The translations under genes and the position numbers were made by a program. A stretch of 64,000 nucleotides of DNA from Planctomycetota bacterium (GTDB lineage Bacteria > Planctomycetota > UBA1135 > JACQFD01): positions 1-64,000 of the forward strand of contig JAEUHX010000070.1 in NCBI GenBank assembly GCA_016792805.1. The letters are read 5' to 3'. The notes beneath the pieces were generated by a model. The model did not search any database. It was not told the DNA's origin and saw nothing but the letters and a program-made list of their open reading frames with translations. This document shows, piece after piece, positions 9,041 through 18,413 of this stretch; position 1 is the first letter of the stretch; each line of letters begins with the position of its first letter.

Positions 9041-9678
9041 TCGCCGTGGAGCTTCCCACCGTCCAGGAGCTGGCACACACGCTTGGCCCGTTCGCGGCTT
9101 TTGTGATTGCCACGTTCGACCGGAGCGGGCTGCCGCTAATCGTCGGCTCCGTCTGCGTGGCCGTGGGCGCCGCCGGTGGGCATCTGGTTCCCACTGTTTC
9201 GTGCGCCAGCGCCGGAATGATCGTGGGCGACCTCGTACTGTATGAAGTAGGGCGCCGCGGCGGCCCGCGCTCAGAGCTGCTGCGCCGTCTGCTCCGCCCG
9301 CTCCTCCCGCTGCGCGCGACCGCGCGAGCGCTGCTGCGCCGCTACCCGGTGATGGCGCTGGCATTCGGCCGCTATGTCGCCGGAGCAGGCATCTTGTTGC
9401 CTCTCCTCGCGGGCGCCGCGAAGATCGAGCGCCGGAGAGCGTGGGCCGTACTCATCCTCGGCTCCCTCGCTTATGTGATTCCCTGGGGGACGGCCGCCTT
9501 TTTGTTGGGTCAGTCGTTTATCGAAACCATGCAAAGCATGAGCTCACACATCGCCTGGGGCGCTGTGGCCGGGCTCGTGATCGTGATCGCCGTATTCGCG
9601 TACATCCGCGTGCGGCGGCGCGCTCGCAAGGCCTCAAACGGCCTCGCCAACGGCGGACCTCCGATCAATCCGTCATAA
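9037..9678 (+). CDS. DedA/VTT-domain (SNARE-associated) membrane protein
   Basis: 213-aa polytopic inner-membrane protein. It shows the DedA layout: an N-terminal hydrophobic segment, a re-entrant region with GMIVGDLVLYEVGRR, then FGRYVAGAGILLPLLAGAA, matching the conserved 'F.R..P..R...p..aG' block, and C-terminal helices. DedA proteins are implicated in lipid-carrier (undecaprenyl phosphate) or phospholipid translocation and membrane homeostasis; the substrate here is not evident. Translationally coupled to the pseudouridine synthase, and its 3' end overlaps the convergent pilB end by 14 bases. Confidence 0.85.
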   Translation: MIAVELPTVQELAHTLGPFAAFVIATFDRSGLPLIVGSVCVAVGAAGGHLVPTVSCASAGMIVGDLVLYEVGRRGGPRSELLRRLLRPLLPLRATARALLRRYPVMALAFGRYVAGAGILLPLLAGAAKIERRRAWAVLILGSLAYVIPWGTAAFLLGQSFIETMQSMSSHIAWGAVAGLVIVIAVFAYIRVRRRARKASNGLANGGPPINPS

Positions 9679-11497
9679 TGTGCTGGAGCGCTTCCTCGAG
9701 GCTCGTGACTCCCTGATTCACGAGGTCGAGGGCTTCATCGGCCAGCGTCCGGAGCCCTTCGCGCTTGGCGATCTGTTGCACCTGGACCTCCGTGCCTCCT
9801 TCTGTGATGGCACGACGCATGTCGCGGCTCTTGATCGACATGACCTCGAAAATGGGCATTCGACCTTTGTAGCCAGAATTATTGCAGGCGTCGCAGCCCT
9901 TGCCGCGGAACATGCGCTCGATGGCTGCGAGGGTGGAGCGGTCGGCATCGGTTTTCTCCGCTTCGGTCACCGAAACCTCCTCCTTGCAGTTCTCACAGAT
10001 CTTCTTCACGAGACGCTGCGCCACGACGAGCTTCACGGCCGACGCGACGAGGTAGGGCTCGATGCCCATGTCCACGAGACGCACCACGGTGGAAGCCGTG
10101 TCGTTGGTGTGAAGCGTCGAGAGCACGAGGTGGCCCGTGAGCGCCGCTTTCACCGCAATCGCGGCCGTCTCGAAATCGCGCATCTCACCGACGAGCACCA
10201 CGTCGGGGTCCTGGCGCAGGAATGCGCGAAGGACCGCTTCGAACGTGACGCCGACCGAAGGCTTCACGTTCACTTGTGTGATCCCCTCCAAACGATATTC
10301 GACGGGATCCTCGGCCGTCAGAATATTGACATCTGGCTCGTTGAGCTGCTGGAGAATTGTATAGAGCGTTGTCGTCTTGCCGCTGCCCGTCGGACCGGTG
10401 ACGAGGATCATGCCGTAGGGGTTTGCGACGGCGTCGCGAATCTGCTCAAGCGCGCGGCCTCGAAGCCCGAGCTGATCAACGGAGCCCTTCAGCTGGCCTC
10501 TTCCGAGCACGCGCATCACGATCTTCTCGCCATAGATGCTCGGAACGGTGCTGACACGGAAATCCACTTGCTCCTTATCCGAGAGCGAGTACTTGATTGC
10601 GCCGTCTTGTGGTTTCCTCTTCTCGGCGATGTCGAGCGAGCAAAGAATCTTGATACGTGAGGTGAGCGCCTGGCGAAGCGAATTGGGAAACCGCTGCGTC
10701 TCGACCATCGAGCCGTCGATGCGGTAGCGGACTCGGATCTCCTCTTCGAGCGGCTCGATGTGGATATCGCTCGCCCGCTTCGCGATCGCCTGCAGTAAAA
10801 TTGCGTTCACTAATCGGACGATCGGCTGCTCGGTCGGGCTGACCTCGAGCCGGGGAATCTCCTTCTCCTCGGGCTTCTCGTCCTTCTCTTTGGCGTCGCT
10901 TCCGTGCTCTTGGATCGCGCGCTGAATCTGCTCGCCGAGCGCCTTCGCGTCGAGCACGAGCTCCTTCTCCTTCTTCTCGCGTCCTCCGCCCTGGGCCGCG
11001 GGCTTCGCCCGACCCCCGGCCTGCTGCGCGCTGCCGGCAGCGCCCTGGCCGGATGGTGGAGCGGACTCGGGTCCCCCCGCGCCGTAGAGCCGAGTCAGGG
11101 CGCGCTCGATCGACTCGGGTCCCGCCACGAGCGGCGTGACTTGAAGCCCGGTCTGCTGGGCGATGCGGTCGATCGTCCGCGTGTCCTCGGGGTTGAGCAT
11201 GGCGAGCTCCAGCGTCGTCGCCGTCTTGCGGACGGGGACGCATCGGCCGCGACGCGCGGCACCCGCGGAGACGAGCTGAGTGAGGCTCGAGTCGAACTCG
11301 ACCGTATCCAGGGAGGCCGGCTGGAGGTTGAGCTGACGCGTCAGCGCGTCGACGAGCTGCTGCTCGGAGACCAGTCCGCGTCGGACGAGGATGGCCCCCA
11401 GGAGATCGTTGGTTTGAGCCTGCTCCTGAAGCGCAGCACTGAGCTGGTCCTCGGAGAGGACGCCATCATCGACAAGCAGACGACCGATTTTTTCCAC
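9665..11497 (-). CDS. Type IV pilus / type II secretion assembly ATPase (PilB/GspE family)
   Basis: 610 aa. The N-terminus has two MshEN-like repeats (LLVDDGVLSEDQL and LVRRGLVSEQQL) of the kind that bind nucleotide or c-di-GMP in PilB/MshE. A charged Ala/Gly/Lys linker follows, then the secretion ATPase core: Walker A GPTGSGKTTT near residue 367, Asp box, Walker B VVLVGEMRDFETA, His box LSTLHTND, and a four-Cys zinc site (CENC and CDAC). It powers pilus or pseudopilus polymerisation from the cytoplasm. It lies 63 bases downstream of the HEAT-repeat gene on the same strand. No other pil or gsp genes are in view. Confidence 0.93.
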   Translation of the reverse strand: MEKIGRLLVDDGVLSEDQLSAALQEQAQTNDLLGAILVRRGLVSEQQLVDALTRQLNLQPASLDTVEFDSSLTQLVSAGAARRGRCVPVRKTATTLELAMLNPEDTRTIDRIAQQTGLQVTPLVAGPESIERALTRLYGAGGPESAPPSGQGAAGSAQQAGGRAKPAAQGGGREKKEKELVLDAKALGEQIQRAIQEHGSDAKEKDEKPEEKEIPRLEVSPTEQPIVRLVNAILLQAIAKRASDIHIEPLEEEIRVRYRIDGSMVETQRFPNSLRQALTSRIKILCSLDIAEKRKPQDGAIKYSLSDKEQVDFRVSTVPSIYGEKIVMRVLGRGQLKGSVDQLGLRGRALEQIRDAVANPYGMILVTGPTGSGKTTTLYTILQQLNEPDVNILTAEDPVEYRLEGITQVNVKPSVGVTFEAVLRAFLRQDPDVVLVGEMRDFETAAIAVKAALTGHLVLSTLHTNDTASTVVRLVDMGIEPYLVASAVKLVVAQRLVKKICENCKEEVSVTEAEKTDADRSTLAAIERMFRGKGCDACNNSGYKGRMPIFEVMSIKSRDMRRAITEGGTEVQVQQIAKREGLRTLADEALDLVNQGVTSLEEALQHIMTD

Positions 11498-11560
11498 GGC
11501 GACCTCTCCTATCGGCTTCCGCGCGAAGCCGACCGCTGGCGCGAAGCTTTTTCCATGTCA

Positions 11561-13525
11561 CTAATCCGGCATGCGCCGGCGCTGCGGCTTGCGCTTGTTC
11601 TTCTTTCCGAAGAGGATCTCGCGGCGCTGGAGGCGCTTCATGGCGAGGTAGCCCTGGCGTCCGCCGATCTTCTTGAGGGCCTCTTCGGCCCGCGGGCGCA
11701 GGAAGACGTTGTAGAGCGCCTTGATAATGTTCGGCACTGATGCCTCCACCTGCGCGACGCCGAGCGCGTCGATGGATGCTTGGCGAACAGTAATGTCGCC
11801 TTGGCAGCAGGCGTCGATGAGGCGCGCCGCGACGCGCTCGTGGTCCTTTGCAAACCCCGAGAGCGCTTCGATGGCGGCGAGCTGCACTTCGACGTCGTCG
11901 TCGTTGCTCGCCTGGAGCAGAGGATCGACCACCCGAGGATCTGTGATAGTCTTCAGCCGCTCAGCGCAGTACTTGCGCACCGAGGGCCAACGGTTGGAGA
12001 GCCCGTCGATGAGGAAGTCGACGTCACTCAGGCGCGAATCTCCCTCGAGGAGCTCGCTTGCGCGCCGGGCGGGCCTTCCGCCGCACTCTGTATATGTGCG
12101 GATGAGCGGAAGGATCGCTCGCGGCTCCTTCGCCTCGCCGAGGGCGAGCGCGAGGGCGGCGAGCATGCTGCGGTCGTGGGTATCGGCGAGCCCGATGAGA
12201 ACTTCCCGGCGCGCCTCTGGCGAGAAGCACAAAAGGGCTTCGATACCGGTACGTCGAAGACGGCGGCTCGACGTGCGGCAAAGCGCAGCGAAGCCACGGA
12301 TGGCTCGCTCTTCGTTGGCATCGCCGAGGATCTTCGCAATATTCGCCATCGCGTCCACGACGTTGTCGGGGACGGTCGGCTGGTTTGAGTGATACTCAAG
12401 AAAGCTCAGGTACGGCTCTGCGAGCTCTGGCTTGAATGCGTGCCGCTGCGCAAGAGCGGTCAGAGCGCCCTGTCGAATCGCTCCAGCCTCCTGGAGCGCG
12501 AACAGGATGAGATCGTCGGTCGTCGACGGCGAGCGCGAGAAAACGGCGAGGACAGCGGCTCGCACGTTGTCGTCGGGGTCGCGGGCAAGCCGGCGAATCT
12601 TAGGAATCGCCTCCTCTTTCTGCAGCTGATAGAGAGAGCGCACGGCGGTCTCGCGAACGAGCGCCGAGCGATCGCACAGCGCCGCAGCGACCAGCGGCGC
12701 ACCATCGGCTCCGCAGCACGAGGCGAAGAGCTCAATTCCCTGCTTTCGGCTCTGCTCCTTGGAGTGCCCGAGGAATGGCAACAGAAACGTAGCTGGAAGT
12801 CGGCCGATGGCGCGCATGCCGTCCCACGCGGCGCGCGCGAGCGCAGCATCTGTTTCTTCCGTGAGCGCAACGAGAGTTGCGAGCCCGTCCTCGCCTCCGA
12901 CGCGGCCAATCTGCCGAGCCGCCTCCTGCCGGAGCTCGCTTGGATACTCCGGTGCGACGAAGTCGCGCACGATCTCGAAAGGGAGGTAACCAATAATTCC
13001 CGCGATCGATTCACGCGGAAGCTTCGCGAGCTGAGCGGGCTCCGCTTTCACTCTGCTGATGAGTGAGTTTTCCGCGATCCGGCAAACGGAGCGCACAGGG
13101 TCGCGCGCACCGCGAAGCAGGAGAAGCAAGGCCGCCGGCTCCTGGCGCGAGGCCACGCGAGAAACTGCGCGAGCGCGGCGCATGGGGTCCTCGCTCGTCA
13201 TGGCGATCCCGAGCGATCGAAGAGCATCCTCCGAGGGGTGGTTTCGAAGCTGCTCGAGAATCTCGTCGTTGAAGCCGAGGTCGGGTCCCGCGGCGGCTTC
13301 TGCAAGCGTATCGAATGCTTCGCGCGTCGATATCTGTAGCAACCCTCCCATTGCGCGGCGCCGAGCCTGGGGCTGCGGCGAATTGCGTAACATTTCTCCG
13401 AGTTCTGCTACGGCATTTGTGCGCACAAAGGCGTCGACTTGCGCTTGCAGCGCCTCGTCGACCCTGACCGATTGGTTGCGGTTACCGAAGAGCAGCTCAC
13501 GCATAAGTGGCGGCTTGATCGGCAC
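11561..13525 (-). CDS. HEAT-repeat protein
   Basis: 654 aa, almost wholly built from HEAT/Armadillo-type helical pairs of roughly 31-35 residues (for example LRNHPSEDALRSLG, IRRLARDPDDNVRAAVL, LLQASNDDDVEVQLAAIEAL). The C-terminus is strongly basic (KKNKRKPQRRR). No signal peptide or membrane segment, so probably a cytoplasmic scaffold. The start overlaps the HDOD gene by 29 bases, and the pilB-type ATPase follows, so the three form a likely operon. A role in organising the pilus/secretion machinery or its signalling is inferred from context only. An alternative Met eight residues in is possible. Confidence 0.8.
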   Translation of the reverse strand: MPIKPPLMRELLFGNRNQSVRVDEALQAQVDAFVRTNAVAELGEMLRNSPQPQARRRAMGGLLQISTREAFDTLAEAAAGPDLGFNDEILEQLRNHPSEDALRSLGIAMTSEDPMRRARAVSRVASRQEPAALLLLLRGARDPVRSVCRIAENSLISRVKAEPAQLAKLPRESIAGIIGYLPFEIVRDFVAPEYPSELRQEAARQIGRVGGEDGLATLVALTEETDAALARAAWDGMRAIGRLPATFLLPFLGHSKEQSRKQGIELFASCCGADGAPLVAAALCDRSALVRETAVRSLYQLQKEEAIPKIRRLARDPDDNVRAAVLAVFSRSPSTTDDLILFALQEAGAIRQGALTALAQRHAFKPELAEPYLSFLEYHSNQPTVPDNVVDAMANIAKILGDANEERAIRGFAALCRTSSRRLRRTGIEALLCFSPEARREVLIGLADTHDRSMLAALALALGEAKEPRAILPLIRTYTECGGRPARRASELLEGDSRLSDVDFLIDGLSNRWPSVRKYCAERLKTITDPRVVDPLLQASNDDDVEVQLAAIEALSGFAKDHERVAARLIDACCQGDITVRQASIDALGVAQVEASVPNIIKALYNVFLRPRAEEALKKIGGRQGYLAMKRLQRREILFGKKNKRKPQRRRMPD

Positions 13526-14336
13526 TCATCACGATCGTTTCCACGAGGATCTCCATCGCATCCTCACGAATCTGAAATCGGACCGCCTCCGGAGACGCAA
13601 GCGCGCCGCGCAGCGCCCTCTCGCCATGATCAATGACGAGGTGCGCTGTTTCATTGGCAAATCCGATTAACTGGGCGATCGGCGCCACGTCGTCTCCATT
13701 TAAGTGGTGATCGCGCGCGGTACAAATAATCTCGTCGCCCATTTTCCAGCGCGAGGCGAGCACCGAGCCGGCGAGCGCGTGGTCGAATCCGAAGGCCTCG
13801 CGCTCGGCGCGCACGGCGAGCGACCCGCGCGATCCGACGGGGTGGATCACGCGAAGATACTCATCGCGGAACGCGTCCAACATTGCGAGCCGGCCCATAT
13901 TGTGAAGAAGCCCGGCGGAGGTCATAGCGTCGATGTCGACGCCTCGAAGGAACCGCGAGCAGCGCGCGATCTGCTTGGCGATCACTCCGGTCACGGTCGC
14001 GTGCTTCCAGAATCGCCCGAGCTGAAACCCTGAGTACTTCTTCAGGTGCGAGTACGACGCCACGAGGCTCGTCTGGAGCGCGATATCCCGGAGGGCTCGC
14101 AGACCGAGCACCGCGGAGGCGTGCCGCAACGAGGAACTCCGAACGCGCAGACCGTAGGCTGCCGAGTTGGCCACTTGGAGGCACTTCGCGGCCAGCCCCG
14201 GGTCATCCTCGAGGATCTTCACGGCGTCCGCGACGCTGGCCTCGGGCATTGCGATCGTCTCTTGAAGCCGGACGAGCGCCTGCGGGACCGAAGGCAAATG
14301 GACGGTTTTTGCGACGAGTTCTTCGAGCTCCTGCAC
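13497..14336 (-). CDS. HDOD-domain signalling protein
   Basis: 279 aa, single HDOD domain with no extra catalytic domain. Seen: LPSVPQALVRLQETI near the start, ILEDDPGLAAKCLQVANSAAYG, the LLHNMGRLAM block and AREAFGFDHA-like helices. HDOD proteins are HD-superfamily relatives that usually lack full phosphohydrolase residues and act in regulation, for instance of motility or type IV pili. GTG start at 14336, supported by GAGGAGA ten bases upstream. First gene of a likely HDOD-HEAT-pilB operon, which fits a role in controlling pili or secretion. Confidence 0.88.
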   Translation of the reverse strand: MQELEELVAKTVHLPSVPQALVRLQETIAMPEASVADAVKILEDDPGLAAKCLQVANSAAYGLRVRSSSLRHASAVLGLRALRDIALQTSLVASYSHLKKYSGFQLGRFWKHATVTGVIAKQIARCSRFLRGVDIDAMTSAGLLHNMGRLAMLDAFRDEYLRVIHPVGSRGSLAVRAEREAFGFDHALAGSVLASRWKMGDEIICTARDHHLNGDDVAPIAQLIGFANETAHLVIDHGERALRGALASPEAVRFQIREDAMEILVETIVMSADQAATYA

Positions 14337-14508
14337 GGCGCGGGACTCTCCTCACGGAAGGGGCTCCGAGCGCATTGCCCGGGCCCTTGGCCAGAATCCG
14401 ATGTCCGTTTCCTATCGGTTGGCCGGATGCTCTCGATTGATTCGCTCGACGCGGAATACGCGTAGGTTTCACCGTTGAGCCGGCCCCTTGGCCGTCCAGA
14501 ACGGCGCC

Positions 14509-14742
14509 TCAGCGCTCAACCGGCGCGTCGAGGGGCAGGCCGAGGATCCCCGCGCCCAGGATGCGGGGGTCGGCAAAGCAGGGATTCACAAGGCGATAGC
14601 GATCGGTCGGGGCCATCGGATCGGCGCTGACCCGCTCCAACCCAGGACCCGAGGGAGTCCGCTCGGGCTTCAACACGGCGTTGCTTGGCCCTTGGGCGAA
14701 AGGGCGCGAGCCTCCCGCTTCCTTCTCGAGCTCAGGTTCCAT
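14509..14742 (-). CDS. Small hypothetical protein (uncertain)
   Basis: 77-codon frame starting MEPELEKEAGG with GAAGG about ten bases upstream. It lies same-strand downstream of the small membrane protein. The C-terminal half (LVNPCFADPRILGAGILG) looks protein-like, but there is no recognised family, and a competing plus-strand frame covers the same bases. Could be non-coding. Confidence 0.3.
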   Translation of the reverse strand: MEPELEKEAGGSRPFAQGPSNAVLKPERTPSGPGLERVSADPMAPTDRYRLVNPCFADPRILGAGILGLPLDAPVER

Positions 14743-14880
14743 GCTGGTTCAACCTTCGGTCTCGGATGAGTGAATGCCGCCGGGCGTCGCGCCACGGAGA
14801 GGGACGAAGGGCGCCGCTCGAAGGAGCCAACGGCTGTGAGAGTACGCCCGCCCCTTCGCGGCGCGCAAGGGGGCTCAACG

Positions 14881-15045
14881 CTAACGGCGCGCGTCTTGCG
14901 ACGTGGTAGCCGCTTTGGCAAGGCGCTCGGCGCGCTCTGAGGAGCATGCGCGCCCAAGCGCCGCCGCCGCAACGAGAGCGGCGAGAAAGACATAGAAGAG
15001 CGCTGTCAGCTCCCGCGATATCGATCGCACTTTTGGGGAGTTCAC
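14881..15045 (-). CDS. Small single-pass membrane protein, coupled to upstream permease-like gene
   Basis: 54 aa: a basic N-terminus (NSPKVRSISREL), one hydrophobic helix (LTALFYVFLAALVAAAALG), then a charged tail. I chose GTG at 15045 because it overlaps the TGA of the upstream 500-aa membrane protein as GTGA, a typical coupling arrangement. The frame stays open further upstream without support. Possibly an accessory subunit or regulator of that membrane protein. No homologue recognised. Confidence 0.5.
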   Translation of the reverse strand: MNSPKVRSISRELTALFYVFLAALVAAAALGRACSSERAERLAKAATTSQDARR

Positions 15046-16544
15046 AATGCGGCGGCTCCTCGGCGGCGGCGGACAAATGCCAACGCAATGCTTACGGCCG
15101 CCGCCCACGCGATCGCATGGATTGGATGTGTTACAATTCGCACCTCAAGGAAACCGACCCCGGTGAGCAGGAATGCGAGCCCAAGAATTCCTTCCCCAGC
15201 ATTGATACCGAAGCGTCCTGGCTCCTGACCGCCCGGGAAGGGGTCGGGCAGCGACTGCACGCCGCGGTCGAGGACACATAGCGCCACCGACGCGAGCGGT
15301 AGAGCATGGAGAAGTGCGTGCTCGGCGCCGTTGGCCCAAGCATCTGCGGCGAGCATGGAGCCCACAAAAGGTATAAATAAAAAGAGAATGCTCGCTTTGA
15401 AAATCCCGTCGCGTCCATGGTTGAGCGCGTGTGTCGGAGCCGTATCGAAGATCCAGCGAGCTTTCGAATCCTTGGATCGAGCCAGCAGCTGGCATGCCGC
15501 GGGCAGATAGGCATTCGAGACAAAAAGCGCAATGTGAAGAAAAAGGCGGCGCTCGCGCGGGTCTTCCATCGCGGCTCCGAGCAGGAGCAGCGCCAAGGGG
15601 AATGCAAAAATGGGCCCGGCTCGAAGCGCTCGGTCTTGTTCTCGGCTGACGAGCACAAGAGTGAAGTCGAAGGTTGCCCTCTCGGCTTCGCTCGCAAGCC
15701 TACGAAGGACGCCGCGTGTCGGAGAGGCTCGATGGAGCTGCTGGCCTGAGCTGCGTCGGGCTAGCTTGGCCGCGAGGAGAGCGAGCGCAGCAGAAGCAAT
15801 CATTGCGAGCGCCCCCCATGCCGCCGCTATTCTTATTGTGTCTGTGGCATCCGCCGTGAGGAGCGCCATCGAAGCGAACCAGGTGAATGGAAGCGCCGAG
15901 ATCGTGCTGGCGTTCTCCGACATCCACCGGATCAGATCCGGAAGTGGGCGGATCCCGATGAGGAGGACGAATACCAAGAATGCGCCGGCGCCGATTGAAA
16001 CGAGCGGACGCAAGAGCGCTCCGGCGCGCGTTCGCTGCAAGAGCGAATCGAGCGAGCCGATGCTGAGCGCAAAGACCAGCGTCTGGGCCGATGCGGCGAG
16101 GACGAAGAGCGGGCCTGCGGCGAGGCTCTCGGCGGCGAAAGCTACAAAAACTGCCATGGGGATCGCCGCTCCCGATGTGCCCAAGATCACATAAGATGCG
16201 GCGTGGAGAAATCGCGCCGTACGAAGGCTTGCCGCACTCGCCGGCAGCGCCTGCAGGCGTTCATCGTCGGCCGCGGCCGCGATCTGGCCCGCATCCGGAC
16301 CGAGCAATAACGCAGTCAGCACCGCTACGAGCGCCATACCGGCGATCGCAAGCTCGCGCGCTGGCAGGCCGAGGTAAAGAAGCGCGCCGACGCCGAGCCC
16401 GACGGCCGCCTGAAAGACTGCGCCCATCGCGAGCGACGCTCCCACCTGGGATCCCGCGGTGGTTCCGAGCAGCTCGCTCCTCAAGAGTGCTGCGAGGAGG
16501 GCTCGCACCCGGTCGGGTTCGAGACCTCCTCGCATCGTTCGCAT
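15042..16544 (-). CDS. Polytopic inner-membrane protein (possible ABC-type permease)
   Basis: 500 aa with about ten to twelve hydrophobic helices in two halves separated by a charged central region (around RRSSGQQLHRASPTRG to DFTLVLVSREQDRALRAGP). The size and symmetrical layout resemble ABC-2-like exporter permeases, but no ATPase gene is adjacent and no signature motif is visible, so the family is unassigned. It ends in an Arg-rich tail and is coupled by a GTGA overlap to a 54-aa membrane protein. A secreted propeller gene precedes it on the same strand only 21 bases away. Confidence 0.65.
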   Translation of the reverse strand: MRTMRGGLEPDRVRALLAALLRSELLGTTAGSQVGASLAMGAVFQAAVGLGVGALLYLGLPARELAIAGMALVAVLTALLLGPDAGQIAAAADDERLQALPASAASLRTARFLHAASYVILGTSGAAIPMAVFVAFAAESLAAGPLFVLAASAQTLVFALSIGSLDSLLQRTRAGALLRPLVSIGAGAFLVFVLLIGIRPLPDLIRWMSENASTISALPFTWFASMALLTADATDTIRIAAAWGALAMIASAALALLAAKLARRSSGQQLHRASPTRGVLRRLASEAERATFDFTLVLVSREQDRALRAGPIFAFPLALLLLGAAMEDPRERRLFLHIALFVSNAYLPAACQLLARSKDSKARWIFDTAPTHALNHGRDGIFKASILFLFIPFVGSMLAADAWANGAEHALLHALPLASVALCVLDRGVQSLPDPFPGGQEPGRFGINAGEGILGLAFLLTGVGFLEVRIVTHPIHAIAWAAAVSIALAFVRRRRGAAAL

Positions 16545-16565
16545 TCGTGCGTTCTTCCGAAGAGT

Positions 16566-18182
16566 TTACAAGAAGGTCAGCTCGAGAGCGTTGCTGAACA
16601 CGATCGGGAACAGGCTCGCGAAGTCGATCACAAATCCTTGAACTGTGAAGGTCTTTCCGGCGAGGGACGGCAGCGGCGGAATGGGAAGCGGGAAGGCTCC
16701 CGTTCCAAAGACATCGGTGAGGCCCGGAGCCAGCTGGCCGCCGAAGCCCGGGTTGAAGACGTCGGGATAGAGAAGCGAGTTCGGGTCAGAGAGACCCGGC
16801 GCGAGCGTCGTGAACGGGATCGGATTCGTAACATCCGAGTAGAATAGACCCGCCTGAACTCCGATCGGAGCCTGCACGACCTGGAGCGCAAAATTGGGGT
16901 TGCCGACCTTGGGCAATCCGCCCGACGGCGCCGCCCCGAAGCCGAGGAACGAGCCAGACGAGGAGATTCGGCCGACGCCGAACGGCTTCGGTTCCCTCGG
17001 CAGAAACTGTAAGGAGCGCGCCTTCGCGGTCGGGAACGTCGTCGTGTTAAAGGAGAGAAGAACAGTCTGCTCGCCCGGATCGCTCGCGACTCCGTTGAAG
17101 TTCAAATCTTTGTAGCCGATGAGGCGGTTGTTCGGAGAGCCGCCCGTGTCGCCGAGGACGACCGTTCCGTCGTCGCGCACGTCGACGCCGAACATTGCGC
17201 TGATCGTGATTCCGCCATCGCCGGACGTCGCGAACGCGGCAGCCTCGCCAGCATCGTCATAGATGCCGTTCGCATTCACGTCAGTGGCCGCGATGATCCG
17301 TTTATCGGTGATATTCACCAGATACATACGGCCATCCTGGCCGAACCGCGCACAGAAAGTGAATTTCGGCGGCGGGTTGCCGTTGGCACCGCCGTAAATG
17401 TGCGTCACCTCGCCGGCATCATTGAAGATCCCGTCCGGTGTCGCCGGCTGGTCGGCGAGGCGCCAGATCCCCTGGTTATTGGCATTTCCGTTCGAGATGT
17501 ACAGCGTGCCGTCCGGCAATGTGCCAATCCACGCGGGGCTGTCGAGCGATGTGTTGCCGTTGGTCACCGCCGTAGCCCGATCCCAAACGATCGCCTGCTC
17601 GCCGGCATCATTGGCATCGCCGTCGCCATTCGAATCTATGAGTTTCACGAGGCGGTCGATCGTCGTGAAGCCCGACCCCTGGCCAGCGATCGTCGCGTAG
17701 ATGTGGCCGGTATCCGTTGCGATGACACCCTGCAGCGCGAAGTTATTAATTCCGGCCGCGTTGGCCGGATCAAAGAAAATCGACGACTCGCCCGCATCAT
17801 TGGCATCGCCGTCTCCGTCGACATCACGAATCCGGAACAGCGTGCGCGTCGTGCCGCCGTCGGCCACATAAACCCAGCCCATCATGTCCACGGCCATCGC
17901 GAGCGGGTTGCCCATCTTCGCTGCGCCATAGGGCAAACCCGTGTTGGGGTCGAGGGCGACGGCCGGATCGAAGTAGAGCGTCACCTCGCCGGCGTCGTCG
18001 TAGTCGCCGTCCGCCGTCAGATCGGAACAGCGGAGGATCTTGCTCGTGAAATTATCGCCGATCAGCAGATCGGCGGTCTTGGCGAAGGGCACAATTTGTG
18101 GGGTCTGCGCCGTCGCCTGGAAGCAGAGCGCGGCAAGCGCGAGCGACGAGGCGCCGATCGCGAAGCGTGTTGTGAAGCTCAT
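16566..18182 (-). CDS. Secreted beta-propeller protein with six calcium-type 'DxxxxGxxxDxGE' repeats
   Basis: 538 aa. The signal peptide at ATG 18182 (MSFTTRFAIGASSLALAALC) ends at ATAQT; the frame is open further upstream but only this start gives a signal peptide. Six copies of an Asp/Asn-rich loop ending DAGE or DPGE recur, for example DVDGDGDANDAGE, DSNGDGDANDAGE, DVNANGIYDDAGE and DLNFNGVASDPGE. Each sits beside a 'vYVAD.g'- or 'YlvN'-like strand, suggesting one calcium site per propeller blade. The C-terminal ~120 residues form a separate beta domain. No catalytic motif seen. Role at the cell surface is inferred. Confidence 0.75.
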   Translation of the reverse strand: MSFTTRFAIGASSLALAALCFQATAQTPQIVPFAKTADLLIGDNFTSKILRCSDLTADGDYDDAGEVTLYFDPAVALDPNTGLPYGAAKMGNPLAMAVDMMGWVYVADGGTTRTLFRIRDVDGDGDANDAGESSIFFDPANAAGINNFALQGVIATDTGHIYATIAGQGSGFTTIDRLVKLIDSNGDGDANDAGEQAIVWDRATAVTNGNTSLDSPAWIGTLPDGTLYISNGNANNQGIWRLADQPATPDGIFNDAGEVTHIYGGANGNPPPKFTFCARFGQDGRMYLVNITDKRIIAATDVNANGIYDDAGEAAAFATSGDGGITISAMFGVDVRDDGTVVLGDTGGSPNNRLIGYKDLNFNGVASDPGEQTVLLSFNTTTFPTAKARSLQFLPREPKPFGVGRISSSGSFLGFGAAPSGGLPKVGNPNFALQVVQAPIGVQAGLFYSDVTNPIPFTTLAPGLSDPNSLLYPDVFNPGFGGQLAPGLTDVFGTGAFPLPIPPLPSLAGKTFTVQGFVIDFASLFPIVFSNALELTFL

Positions 18183-18302
18183 GGGGAGCCGTGGGCCGGG
18201 GATTGGAACTTTGCGACCTTGTGAAAGCCTTGCGATTAGCGCCCTACCCCGGGAAGTTGTCAAGGAAGGCGCCGGTTCGGCGGGCGGTCCGTGGGCCGCC
18301 CC

Positions 18303-18349
18303 AAAAAAGGGCGCGGGCCGCGCCTCGCGGAAAACGCGAGACACGGCCC
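18303..18349 (-). terminator. Strong intrinsic terminator for nrdJ
   Basis: Read on the minus strand, a two-part stem (GGGCCG-tgt-CTCGCG with CGCGAG-gcg-CGGCCC) merges into a second compact hairpin, GGCGCG-gcc-CGCGCC. The second hairpin is followed by C and six T (18303-18308). It lies about 65 bases past the nrdJ stop. Confidence 0.85.
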
Positions 18350-18413
18350 GAGTCTCAGGGATGTGACCGCAGGAGGGTGTCGCCGCGCGATCAACCCATG
18401 CCGTTGTGGGCCG

